Assembly: GCF_045689235.1 (NCBI RefSeq)
Contig: NZ_CP136864.1
Location: forward strand, 1,798,001-1,862,000
From: Congregibacter variabilis
GTDB lineage: Bacteria; Pseudomonadota; Gammaproteobacteria; Pseudomonadales; Halieaceae
Length of the DNA stretch: 64,000 bases
Reading direction: 5' to 3'
In this document: positions 1 to 7,407 of the stretch, one piece after another
Layout: every line of letters starts with the position of its first letter
Numbering within the stretch: the first letter of the stretch is position 1
Program-made: the position numbers and the translations under genes
Notes under the pieces: model-generated
What the model saw: only the letters and a program-made list of their open reading frames with translations
What the model was told of the DNA's origin: nothing
Database searches by the model: none

Positions 1-162
1 ATCAGTCAGAGCCAACGAGAGCTCGAAGAACTGCGCAAAATCCATAAAGAGAGAGGACATCTCTGGATTGACTATTGGTTCAGACATTTACAGGACCCTT
101 ATTCTTTATCTGCAGAGTATAGAAGGTCTTTCACTTCACTGCCGCCCTTTGCCAGAGTCTAG
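1..162 (+). CDS. C-terminal end of an unidentified protein (partial)
   Basis: The window opens inside a frame that stays open to TAG at 160-162, giving the last 53 residues of a protein whose start lies outside. The segment begins with a charged, helix-like Glu/Arg/Lys stretch, continues with the Trp/Tyr-rich motif LWIDYWFRHL, and ends FARV. I do not recognise the family. It converges on the phosphatase gene and overlaps its stop by four bases. Only the unbroken frame supports coding, so a chance ORF cannot be excluded. Confidence 0.4.
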   Translation: MSQSQRELEELRKIHKERGHLWIDYWFRHLQDPYSLSAEYRRSFTSLPPFARV

Positions 163-638
163 ACCAAGCCCTCTAGCAAGGCCTTGGCATGAGATCGCGT
201 CAGTCCGTCAATCTGTTCAACGGTCATTCGTACACCCGCTTTGTTTCCAAAATACGGATCCGGAATATCCAGTCCACTAGGATCAAGTAATTCAATACGC
301 TCCGCAGCCTCTGGAAATCGCTCGCACAATACGTCCCGGTGGCTATTCTCCATAACCAACACAAGCGCAGCTTCATCCATGAGCCCTTGCGAGGCCGCCT
401 GGGCTCGCATACCCGATGACTTTACTCCCATTTCATGGAGTATCGACATCACCCGTGGGTCGGGACGCCGTCCAGGGGCACCCACTTCCGTGCCCGCTGA
501 GCGCACCGCGACCGAGCCCCCCTTCCCCAGAGCTTTTAGATGATGCCTTAACAGCGCTTCTGCCGCCGGTGAGCGACAGACGTTGGCAGTGCAAACCATC
601 AGCACCGTAAGCTCGGGGCGACGGAAGGGCCAGATCAC
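159..638 (-). CDS. Low-molecular-weight protein-tyrosine phosphatase
   Basis: This is a 159-residue cytoplasmic phosphatase of the LMW-PTP (Wzb/Etp/arsenate reductase) fold. The P-loop CTANVCRSP lies at residues 16-24, with nucleophile Cys16 and phosphate-binding Arg22. The family's general acid is in the DPY motif at 127-129. The GTG start at 638 overlaps the TAG of the upstream protease gene by one base (TAGTG), so translation is probably coupled. In many Gram-negative bacteria such phosphatases dephosphorylate the tyrosine kinase that controls polysaccharide chain length. The exopolysaccharide-type sugar transferase just beyond the protease fits that role, but no kinase is present in the window. 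The P-loop has Ala18 where the common form has Gly, a tolerated change. Confidence 0.88.
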   Translation of the reverse strand: MIWPFRRPELTVLMVCTANVCRSPAAEALLRHHLKALGKGGSVAVRSAGTEVGAPGRRPDPRVMSILHEMGVKSSGMRAQAASQGLMDEAALVLVMENSHRDVLCERFPEAAERIELLDPSGLDIPDPYFGNKAGVRMTVEQIDGLTRSHAKALLEGLV

Positions 639-1408
639 TACAGGCCCTCCAGTAATGCATGGAGGTGCCTCACCGGAATCGCATAAGCAATCCCCGAAGG
701 AGCCGACAACAGAGTCTCGCGACTCTCCTTTACAAACACACTGTTCATTACGCCTATCACCTCGCCTGTTGTGCTGCGGTACACCGCAGAACCGCTGTTG
801 CCTGGGTAGGCAATGGCATCGAGCTGATAAACATTAAAGGGAGCACGCAATCGGCTCATTTGCACCGCGTCCAATTGCCGGCCCTGATCTGCCGGCCGGG
901 CGACTGGCATGATAGCCGACACAATTCCCTCATGAGTTATGGGGTAAAGCCCCAACACCGCCCCAATGGGAAATCCGGTAAAAGCCACCCGCTCTCCCGG
1001 CCGAACACGATCATCTGCGGCAAGACTCATCGCTGGCAGGCGGCCACCTTCATAGGCCAGCACCGCAAGGTCATGCTCCGGGTCATTCTTGATAACGCGG
1101 GCAAAGCGCTGCTGTGACGTATTCCCACGCCCGCTAAATATAGCAATCTGCTCGCGACCATCGCTATCTAGGTCCGTGGGGATCACGTGCGCATTGGTCA
1201 CCACATAACTGCCATCGGCTGCCTGGACGATAAAGCCCGTGCCCATTAATCGCCTGGGGGGGCGGCCTCCAGTGGGTGCCCGAAGCGGATAGGCGGCTCC
1301 AACCCCAACCACAGACGGGGTGAGTCGTTCCAGCAAGTCCGGCAACTCCTCCCCTAAGACCGACCCGCTAACCAGCAGCATCCATAGAAAATGTACAAGG
1401 CGAATCAT
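638..1408 (-). CDS. Exported trypsin-like serine protease (S1 family)
   Basis: This is a chymotrypsin-fold serine protease of about 256 residues. The catalytic triad is visible as His74 in TNAHV, Asp113 in DPEHDLAVL and Ser205 in GNSGSA. There is no PDZ domain, which separates it from DegP/DegS. I chose the ATG at 1406-1408 because it begins a good signal peptide (MIRLVHFLWMLLVSGSVLG). A GTG at 1498 would add 30 residues that look unlike a leader. The protein should act in the periplasm or be secreted. Its stop overlaps the start of the phosphatase gene, so the two are co-expressed. It diverges from the glycosyltransferase gene across a regulatory region. Confidence 0.82.
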   Translation of the reverse strand: MIRLVHFLWMLLVSGSVLGEELPDLLERLTPSVVGVGAAYPLRAPTGGRPPRRLMGTGFIVQAADGSYVVTNAHVIPTDLDSDGREQIAIFSGRGNTSQQRFARVIKNDPEHDLAVLAYEGGRLPAMSLAADDRVRPGERVAFTGFPIGAVLGLYPITHEGIVSAIMPVARPADQGRQLDAVQMSRLRAPFNVYQLDAIAYPGNSGSAVYRSTTGEVIGVMNSVFVKESRETLLSAPSGIAYAIPVRHLHALLEGL

Positions 1409-1517
1409 CAAACACTCACTCACCGGGCATAGCCCAAGACAGAGCGCCCATAATGGCCTGCCGCGCAGGTTTACGAAAGCCAATATGGCCGCTCTCACAG
1501 GCGACCCGGGGCCTGAA

Positions 1518-1533
1518 TGTGAGCCAGTTCACA
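1518..1533. promoter_or_regulatory. Perfect CRP/Vfr-type binding site
   Basis: The sequence TGTGA-GCCAGT-TCACA has both five-base half-sites of the CRP/Vfr consensus exactly, with the standard six-base spacer. It sits in the 304-base gap 1409-1712 between the divergent protease and glycosyltransferase genes, so it could control either or both. That this organism's CRP homologue binds it is inference. Confidence 0.65.
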
Positions 1534-1592
1534 CCCCGTCAAGGCGGCTTTTGACCCATTTCAGGTCTTTTTGAGCGCGCTGTCACAATTCT

Positions 1593-1610
1593 TTACACAT
1601 GAGCGTGTAA
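1593..1610. promoter_or_regulatory. Palindrome TTACAC-N6-GTGTAA, candidate operator
   Basis: This is a perfect inverted repeat with six-base arms and the six-base spacer ATGAGC, about 60 bases downstream of the CRP-type site and 103 bases before the glycosyltransferase start. The size suits a dimeric helix-turn-helix regulator. No convincing sigma-70 hexamer pair overlaps it. The rest of the 1409-1712 gap shows nothing further that I can support. Confidence 0.4.
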
Positions 1611-1712
1611 TCTGCCGCCGCGGCGCTAAAGTTCATATTCAGAGCGAAAACAAACGTCCCTTGAGCGACATCAACAACGCCCGGGACTAAGCGCAACGAT
1701 TAAAGGTTAGAC

Positions 1713-3131
1713 ATGACTGGTCTCGTAGGCACAGTAAGAATCTTCAACCACCACATCAACGTGGGCTATTACTGGCTCGCGCTTATCGACCTACTCTTGT
1801 TCGGTGGCGCTATCTACGCCGGCGCTGCACTGTATTTTTTGAGCCTGCCGGGCGGATTTGCCAGCCAGGTTGATAATCTGGCACTGCAGGCCGTAATTTT
1901 TGCGGTAGTGACTACTCTTGCCATGTTCTCCATGGGCCTTTACGAGCCCAAGCTTCGCGAGGGTGTTAACGGTATTCTTTTGCGCACCGCCGGTGCTTTT
2001 GGCCTTATGACCGTTGCCATGAGCCTGATCTTCTACATCATGCCTGATTTACACATCTGGCGCGGCAACTTTGCCCTGGCTGCGGCGATTGCCTTTGTCG
2101 CCGCACTGCTTAATCGTCTGCTTTGGACCAAATTCATCGATCTTGAGCAATTCAAACGCCGCGTACTGGTGCTCGGCACTGGCGAGACCGCTGCCACTAT
2201 CAGTGACAAAATGCGCCGCAAGGCCGATCGTCGGGGCTTTCGTATCGTAGGCTTTGTTCGTCAGGTGGGTGAAGAGTCACTGGTAGAGCGCGAGCCAACC
2301 CTTGCACTAGATTGCCCTCTCTCGGAATACGTGCGTCGTAACGATATTGATGAAGTTGTGATCGCTTTGGAAGATCGCCGGGACAATATGCCCCAGGACG
2401 ATCTTTTACGCTGCCGCAGCATGGGTGTGCGGGTTCTGGACATTGTCGATTTTTTTGAACAAGAAGCAGGCAAGGTATTGATTCGACATGCCCACGCCAG
2501 CTGGTTCACCTTCAGTAGCGGTTTTCAGCGTGGTGATGCCACCAATATCGCCAAGCGTCTGTTCGACGTCACTATGAGCTTTTTGCTGCTGATGATTTCC
2601 TGGCCCTTTATGCTGATTACCGTGCTGGCGATCTGGATAGAAGACGGCGTAGGCGCTCCTATTCTTTATAAGCAACGCCGGGTAGGTTTAGACGGGCGCA
2701 TATTTGAGGTCATCAAGTTTCGCAGCATGAGCGTCAACGCCGAAGGCGATGGAAAAGCACGCTGGGCCACTGCCAACGATGCTCGTGTTACCGCGGTGGG
2801 CAAGTTTATTCGCAAAACCCGTATCGATGAGCTTCCACAGATTTTGAATGTGATGGCGGGCGACATGGCCTTTGTCGGCCCCCGCCCGGAGCGTCCTGAG
2901 TTTGTTCGTGAACTTAACGAAACTGTACCTTTTTACGAGAAGCGTCACTGTGTAAAGCCTGGTATCACCGGCTGGGCACAGATGAACTACCCCTACGGCG
3001 CATCACTGGATGACACTTTCAACAAGCTGGAGTTTGACCTGTATTACGTCAAGCACCAGAGCCTGTTCCTTGATTTTTTAGTCCTGCTGCAAACCGCCGA
3101 AGTCATCCTCTTTGGCAAAGGTGCCCGGTAA
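1713..3131 (+). CDS. PEP-CTERM/XrtA-type exopolysaccharide sugar transferase
   Basis: This 472-residue membrane enzyme belongs to the polyprenyl glycosylphosphotransferase family and would start polysaccharide assembly by moving a sugar-phosphate onto undecaprenyl phosphate at the inner membrane. Four hydrophobic segments fill about residues 18-135. A Rossmann-like region follows (VLGTGETAATIS). The bacterial sugar-transferase domain starts near KRLFDVTMS, with a further hydrophobic helix and the conserved KFRSM, DELPQ and GPRPERPEF motifs. The ending, LLQTAEVILFGKGAR, is typical of the EpsB_2 group that accompanies PEP-CTERM/exosortase A systems. AAAGG lies nine bases before the ATG. No exosortase or PEP-CTERM protein is in this window, so the rest of the system should lie elsewhere. 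A strong terminator follows. Confidence 0.9.
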   Translation: MTGLVGTVRIFNHHINVGYYWLALIDLLLFGGAIYAGAALYFLSLPGGFASQVDNLALQAVIFAVVTTLAMFSMGLYEPKLREGVNGILLRTAGAFGLMTVAMSLIFYIMPDLHIWRGNFALAAAIAFVAALLNRLLWTKFIDLEQFKRRVLVLGTGETAATISDKMRRKADRRGFRIVGFVRQVGEESLVEREPTLALDCPLSEYVRRNDIDEVVIALEDRRDNMPQDDLLRCRSMGVRVLDIVDFFEQEAGKVLIRHAHASWFTFSSGFQRGDATNIAKRLFDVTMSFLLLMISWPFMLITVLAIWIEDGVGAPILYKQRRVGLDGRIFEVIKFRSMSVNAEGDGKARWATANDARVTAVGKFIRKTRIDELPQILNVMAGDMAFVGPRPERPEFVRELNETVPFYEKRHCVKPGITGWAQMNYPYGASLDDTFNKLEFDLYYVKHQSLFLDFLVLLQTAEVILFGKGAR

Positions 3132-3142
3132 GCCTTCCTCCC

Positions 3143-3173
3143 CTGACACCCATTGTGGGTGTCAGCTTTTTTT
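3143..3173 (+). terminator. Rho-independent terminator after the sugar transferase
   Basis: A perfect ten-base stem (CTGACACCCA / TGGGTGTCAG) with a TTG loop is followed by a run of seven T. It lies 12 bases after the glycosyltransferase stop and should end that transcript, making the gene a single-gene unit on its downstream side. Confidence 0.9.
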
Positions 3174-3237
3174 ACAAATGCACATAGCCACCCCCCTAAG
3201 GCTCTGAAATAACTGGCTAAAAACCTTGGCTCAGGTC

Positions 3238-3265
3238 TTGCAAGGTGAGTCTTACGTTGTACACT
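3238..3265 (+). promoter_or_regulatory. Possible sigma-70 promoter before the small membrane protein
   Basis: TTGCAA and TACACT are separated by 16 bases, each matching four of six consensus positions, about 60 bases before the 3327 start and downstream of the terminator. A promoter is expected here because of that terminator, but the match is only moderate. Confidence 0.35.
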
Positions 3266-3326
3266 TGCTCAAACCACTACGGAGGCGGTCCGAACTGAAT
3301 GTCGGTTCACGCTCTTATCTAATCTG

Positions 3327-3608
3327 ATGGATGTGTTAATCAACATCATCGGGTTTCTGGGACTAGGTGCTTTAATTATTGCTGCCTGGGTCTTCGCCTC
3401 CTCCGCAAAACGCTATATCACCGGTGAAGATCTTCAAGACGAGATGAAGGCCATGGAGTCTGACCTCTCGCCTTATCGTCACTGGAAAGATCGCTCTGAC
3501 AGCGATCGCCGCAAGCAAGACCCAGCGAACGTCTTCCCCTTGATAATCAATGGAATGGAAATCAAAGAGGACCGTCGCGTACATCGCGATCGACGTCACG
3601 CTGCCTAG
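3327..3608 (+). CDS. Small membrane-anchored hypothetical protein
   Basis: This 93-residue protein has one hydrophobic helix near the N-terminus (about residues 4-26) followed by a highly charged cytoplasmic-type tail. The tail has two similar arginine-rich stretches, RSDSDRRKQD and RRVHRDRR. I recognise no family. The Shine-Dalgarno is weak. The 3' end overlaps the start of the outer-membrane protein gene by up to 59 bases, so both probably share a transcript that begins after the 3143-3173 terminator. Position after a polysaccharide gene hints at an envelope role but proves nothing. Confidence 0.6.
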   Translation: MDVLINIIGFLGLGALIIAAWVFASSAKRYITGEDLQDEMKAMESDLSPYRHWKDRSDSDRRKQDPANVFPLIINGMEIKEDRRVHRDRRHAA

Positions 3609-4566
3609 CAGGCGCAAACTCCTGTTTCTACCATCATTTCTCGCGACGATGCTGCTGCTTGGCGCCACCGTCTGTCCCGCGCAAAACTTTGTTCAGGACA
3701 CTGTGTCGGCCTTTGAAAACAGCGACATTGTTTTTCAGCGCGGCGCCTCGAATGCTCCCTTTATACCTATCGCTTACCTTAGCGCCCGCTCTTACGGGGA
3801 GGCGCAAATCGAAAACACCGCAACCGGTGCAACACTGGAGTTTGAGCAACAGGGCGCATCGGCAGCCACCGGAGTCCCTTTTCTTTTAGGTAGCCGCGAT
3901 GCCCTGGTGTTCGGTGCCTATCTCAGTAGCAACCGCTTTGAGACCAGCGACGATTCGGTAGACGATTTTCGGGTCGACACCGTGGGCGTTCCCCTCGGGT
4001 GGTTTCGCCAGGTTAATCCGCAGTGGCAAGCAGCAGCGTTTGTTATGCCTCTGGGTCATCGGAGCACACAGCAAAGTTCTGAGTGGACACTCCAGACCAT
4101 GGCGGGTGTTTTCACGCGTTACACCCAAACTGAAAAACTCTGGTGGGCCTTTGGCGTCTTTGGTGATGACAACCCCAATGACAGTTACGTGATTCCCTAT
4201 GTGGGCGCGAGCTGGGTGATAAACCCCAAATGGACCCTCAGCGCAATCATGCCCTGGCCCGCCGTGCTTTATGCCCCCACGCAGGACTGGCTATTTCGTT
4301 TGGGCGCGGCTCCCTCGGGGGCGGCCTGGAGTCTGCAACCGATCAACAATGAAGTCGCCGTAAGCCTCGATGCCTGGGATTTTGGCTTAAGCGTCGAAAG
4401 GCGTCTTTACAAGAACGTCTGGCTGGAGGCCCGCACGGGCGTAGGAGGTTTGCGCGGACTGCGTCTTAACAGTGATAGCGGCACCCTCGAGGACCCGGAT
4501 ATCAGCGTGGGCTCCAGCGGATTCTTTGCGCTGTCACTCAAGCTGCGTCCGGGCTTGCTTCCCTAG
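3550..4566 (+). CDS. Putative outer-membrane beta-barrel protein (DUF6268-like)
   Basis: This 338-residue protein has a basic n-region (RRK), a hydrophobic leader and a probable cleavage near CPAQ at residue 45. The mature part alternates hydrophobic and polar residues and is rich in Trp, Gly and Tyr, as in beta-barrels. It ends FFALSLKLRPGLLP. The pattern resembles DUF6268-type outer-membrane proteins, but I hold that family name loosely. The first ATG lies 59 bases inside the preceding gene and gives a long n-region. AAAGAGG near 3565 has no ATG, GTG or TTG suitably downstream, so the true start is uncertain. The weak hairpin at 4568-4586 follows the stop. Confidence 0.65.
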   Translation: MEWKSKRTVAYIAIDVTLPSRRKLLFLPSFLATMLLLGATVCPAQNFVQDTVSAFENSDIVFQRGASNAPFIPIAYLSARSYGEAQIENTATGATLEFEQQGASAATGVPFLLGSRDALVFGAYLSSNRFETSDDSVDDFRVDTVGVPLGWFRQVNPQWQAAAFVMPLGHRSTQQSSEWTLQTMAGVFTRYTQTEKLWWAFGVFGDDNPNDSYVIPYVGASWVINPKWTLSAIMPWPAVLYAPTQDWLFRLGAAPSGAAWSLQPINNEVAVSLDAWDFGLSVERRLYKNVWLEARTGVGGLRGLRLNSDSGTLEDPDISVGSSGFFALSLKLRPGLLP

Positions 4567-4567
4567 A

Positions 4568-4586
4568 GCAGTAAAACTGCGGTTTT
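4568..4586 (+). terminator. Weak hairpin between convergent genes
   Basis: GCAGT-AAA-ACTGC is followed by GGTTTT just after the outer-membrane protein stop and before the end of metY on the other strand. The five-base stem and short T run make it a weak terminator candidate for the plus-strand gene. Confidence 0.35.
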
Positions 4587-4591
4587 AGACA

Positions 4592-5872
4592 CTAGCCAAC
4601 ACTAGCTGCGAGCGCCTGCTCCAAATCAGCAATGATGTCATCCACATGCTCAATGCCAATGGACAAGCGCACCATGCTCTCGCTGACACCCGCTGAGGCA
4701 AGCTCCTCGGCATTGAGCTGTCGGTGCGTAGTGCTCGCCGGATGACAGGCAAGCGACTTGGCATCACCAATGTTGACCAGACGCAGGATCAGCTGCAGCG
4801 CGTCGATAAACCGCGCGCCGGCATCACTGCCACCATTAAGCTCAAAGCTGATAATGCCGGAGGCGCGGCCGCCACAGATCTTTTGGCAAGTCTCGGCGTA
4901 GGGGCTGTCAGCCAGCGTGGCGTAGTTGACCTTTTTAACCGCTGAGTGACCCAGGAGGTAGTCGGCAACCTTCTCGGCGTTCTCACAATGACGCTCCATG
5001 CGCAGCGCCAAAGTCTCAAGGCCCTGCATGATCAAAAAAGCACTGTGAGGTGCTAGCGCCGCACCCGTGTTGCGCAGCGGTACCACGCGGCAGCGACCGA
5101 TGTATGCCGCAGGTCCCAGTGCCTCGGTATACACAACGCCGTGATAAGACGGATCCGGGGTGTTCATTACAGCGAAGCGCTCGGGTTGTGCAGCCCAATC
5201 AAACTTCCCGGAATCCACGATGGCACCGCCAATAGTGGTGCCATGTCCGCCGATGTATTTGGTGAGCGAATGCACGGCAATGTCAGCGCCGTGATCAAAT
5301 ACACGGCACAGCAGAGGTGTCGCCACGGTGTTGTCCACAATCAGCGGAACGCCCGCCGCATGAGCGATATCGGCCCAGCGCTGAATATCTACGATATTGC
5401 CCGCAGGGTTGCCGATGGACTCACAAAACAGTGCCCGGGTGTTCTCGTCGATGAGGCTGGCGACAGTGTCAAAATCATCGGCCTCGGCAAAGCGCACCTC
5501 AATACCCTGGCGCGGAAACGTATGCGCGAAGAGGTTGTAAGTGCCCCCGTAAAGCTGCGATGTGCTCACGATGTTATTGCCCGCCTCGGTTATCGCTTCG
5601 ATGGCGTAACGAATGGCCGCCATACCGGACGCCACGCTCAAAGCGCCGATTCCGCCTTCGAGTTGCGCAAGGCGCTCCTCCAAAACGCCGTTGGTGGGGT
5701 TCATAATGCGGCTGTAGATATTCCCCGGTACGGCCAGATTAAACAGGTCCGCACCGTGCTGAGTGTCATCAAAGGTGAACGAGGTCGTTTGGTAGATAGG
5801 TGTGGTGGCGGCTCGCGTGTTGCTACGGTCACCCTCATAGCCCGCATGCAGGGCAATAGTCTCCGGTTTCAT
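4592..5872 (-). CDS. metY: O-acetylhomoserine sulfhydrylase
   Basis: This is a 426-residue PLP enzyme of the Cys/Met metabolism family that makes homocysteine from O-acetylhomoserine and sulfide in methionine synthesis. The PLP lysine is Lys205 in HSLTKYIGGHG. The N-terminus (MKPETIALHAGYE), the YSRIMNPTNGVLEERLAQLEGG region and the length are those of MetY rather than MetB or MetC. I placed the start at the ATG at 5870-5872, preceded by AGAGAAG. The frame stays open for another 56 codons upstream, but these look non-coding. I see no SAM riboswitch in the leader. It is transcribed divergently from the outer-membrane protein gene at 6052 and appears to stand alone. Confidence 0.93.
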   Translation of the reverse strand: MKPETIALHAGYEGDRSNTRAATTPIYQTTSFTFDDTQHGADLFNLAVPGNIYSRIMNPTNGVLEERLAQLEGGIGALSVASGMAAIRYAIEAITEAGNNIVSTSQLYGGTYNLFAHTFPRQGIEVRFAEADDFDTVASLIDENTRALFCESIGNPAGNIVDIQRWADIAHAAGVPLIVDNTVATPLLCRVFDHGADIAVHSLTKYIGGHGTTIGGAIVDSGKFDWAAQPERFAVMNTPDPSYHGVVYTEALGPAAYIGRCRVVPLRNTGAALAPHSAFLIMQGLETLALRMERHCENAEKVADYLLGHSAVKKVNYATLADSPYAETCQKICGGRASGIISFELNGGSDAGARFIDALQLILRLVNIGDAKSLACHPASTTHRQLNAEELASAGVSESMVRLSIGIEHVDDIIADLEQALAASVG

Positions 5873-6001
5873 GATCAGCTTCTCTGTTAAAAGTGTGTCT
5901 TGGGCAATGTGTTTGCGGTAATGCGTCTTCGGTAATTTGTCACTGGCGGTGACGCCAAGCGCTATCGTGGGCCTTCGGCACTCTGAATTGCAAGACCGCC
6001 C

Positions 6002-6010
6002 TGCTACAAT
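6002..6010 (+). promoter_or_regulatory. Extended -10 promoter element
   Basis: TGC-TACAAT fits an extended -10 (TGnTATAAT, one mismatch in the hexamer). It lies about 42 bases before the 6052 start. The -35 position is poor, as is usual for extended -10 promoters. Confidence 0.45.
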
Positions 6011-6051
6011 TTGGCGGTAAACGTATGTCAAGCTAAACAAGGATTACCACT

Positions 6052-6714
6052 ATGCGCATCGCGCGCCTACTTATTATCAGCCTTACGCTTTTCTCACTTC
6101 AGGCTCAAGCCCAGTGGGTCAGTTCAAGCACGCAACGAGCCGGCAAATGGGAAACCAACGTTGGTCTTTATCTCACCGGATCCGAAAGCAGTGGAGGGCT
6201 CAACGAATCCTCAGTGGATATCGACAGCGGTTACGGCCTCGCCTTTGGTGTGGGCTATAACTTCACGCAGAATCTGGCCCTGCGCTTTGACGGCGCCTGG
6301 TCCCGCGCCGATTACGACGCGGTGCTGGATACAGAAGACAACGGCCTGGTGGAGATCAATCACCGCCTGTCGGCGTTCAATGGCCAGTTCAATGGCGTGT
6401 GGAACATCCTCGATGGCGCCTTTACCCCCTATGTACAAGCGGGTATCGGCTGGACTTTTCTGGACTCCAACGTGACTGATGGGCCACCCAGCACAGGCTG
6501 CTGGTGGGACCCCTGGTGGGGTTACGTATGCAGCAACTTTTACTCCACCTACAGCGAAACAAACTTTAGCTGGAACGTCGGTGCTGGGCTACGCTATGAG
6601 TTCGGTCGCGGCATGTTTGTTCGCGGGGGCTGGGAGCAAACTAACATTGATGGTGGCAGCGGCGCCGATCCAAGCTTTGATGCCTTTCGCGCAGAGCTGG
6701 GCTGGTTGTTTTAG
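6052..6714 (+). CDS. Small outer-membrane beta-barrel protein
   Basis: This 220-residue protein has a clear signal peptide (MRIARLLIISLTLFSLQAQA) and a mature part with OmpA/OmpX-like amphipathic strands: GYGLAFGVGYNFTQNLALRFDG near the start, and GAGLRYEFGRGMFVRGGWEQ plus FRAELGWLF at the end. The terminal Phe is the usual C-terminal barrel signal. One predicted surface loop carries a Trp-rich stretch bracketed by two cysteines (CWWDPWWGYVC), which could form a disulfide. AAGGAT precedes the ATG. A cytochrome c gene follows after 42 bases on the same strand and may be co-transcribed. Confidence 0.8.
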   Translation: MRIARLLIISLTLFSLQAQAQWVSSSTQRAGKWETNVGLYLTGSESSGGLNESSVDIDSGYGLAFGVGYNFTQNLALRFDGAWSRADYDAVLDTEDNGLVEINHRLSAFNGQFNGVWNILDGAFTPYVQAGIGWTFLDSNVTDGPPSTGCWWDPWWGYVCSNFYSTYSETNFSWNVGAGLRYEFGRGMFVRGGWEQTNIDGGSGADPSFDAFRAELGWLF

Positions 6715-6756
6715 GCCCGACTACCTGTGGCGAGCGGCTTTTGAGGACAAACAAGC

Positions 6757-7392
6757 ATGCAGAAAAATAATCTTAAGTGGGTCATCGGTCTATCGTTCTT
6801 CGCTGGCTTGATTACCGCAATCGTCTTACCGGCAATATCGTCAGCCGCGCCGGACAGCAGCCCTGCCAAAAATAAAAATCCTCTGCAGGGCATGACGCCG
6901 GTGGAGGCCAGTAAAGGCCTGGAATTACCCCAGGGCAATGACGAGGCGGCGGTGGTGCAGGGGCGCTATCTTGTTGGCCTGCTCGGTTGCGCCAGCTGCC
7001 ATACCGAAGGCGCTTTGATCGGCAAACCTGATCCAGCAAAAACGCTGGCAGGATCAAGCATCGGTATTGCCTATAGTAATCCCATGGTAAACAACTTCCC
7101 CGGCGCGGTGTACCCACCCAATCTGACGCCCGACAAGGAAACCGGTTTGGGTGAATGGTCCCTGGAGGAGATCGTCACGCTGCTGCGCAGTGGCAAAACA
7201 CGTCACGGCCGTCAAACCATGGCGATCATGCCGTGGACGAGCTACGCACAGCTCAATGAAAGCGACGCCCGGGCGATTGCCAGTTACCTTAAGTCCCTGG
7301 AGCCGGTGAAGAACAAGGTCCCCAAACAGGTACTGCCCGGCAATCCTGCAAAAACGCCGCTAGTCCATGTGGGGCTCTACCGAAGCCGGTGA
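6757..7392 (+). CDS. Exported monohaem cytochrome c
   Basis: This 211-residue protein has an N-terminal hydrophobic segment (about residues 8-30) serving as signal or membrane anchor. One class I haem site follows, CASCH at residues 78-82, and a Met in MAIMPW is a candidate sixth ligand. The pattern (GRYLVGLLGCASCH, PPNLTPDKETGLGEWSLEEI, RHGRQTM, YLKSLEPV) is that of the c-type cytochromes associated with membrane dehydrogenases of the alcohol/gluconate type. It would carry electrons in the periplasm. No partner dehydrogenase lies next to it: the barrel protein precedes and an aldehyde dehydrogenase converges. Confidence 0.9.
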   Translation: MQKNNLKWVIGLSFFAGLITAIVLPAISSAAPDSSPAKNKNPLQGMTPVEASKGLELPQGNDEAAVVQGRYLVGLLGCASCHTEGALIGKPDPAKTLAGSSIGIAYSNPMVNNFPGAVYPPNLTPDKETGLGEWSLEEIVTLLRSGKTRHGRQTMAIMPWTSYAQLNESDARAIASYLKSLEPVKNKVPKQVLPGNPAKTPLVHVGLYRSR

Positions 7393-7407
7393 GTAAGCAC
7401 AGCAGGC

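Noticed and set aside
5141..5890. Long open frame opposite metY
   Set aside because: It is antisense to a clear metY, has no recognisable motif or ribosome site, and reflects codon bias of the real gene.
5873..6051. Possible SAM riboswitch before metY
   Set aside because: The metY leader is short and lacks the conserved stem and junction bases of the SAM aptamers I know.
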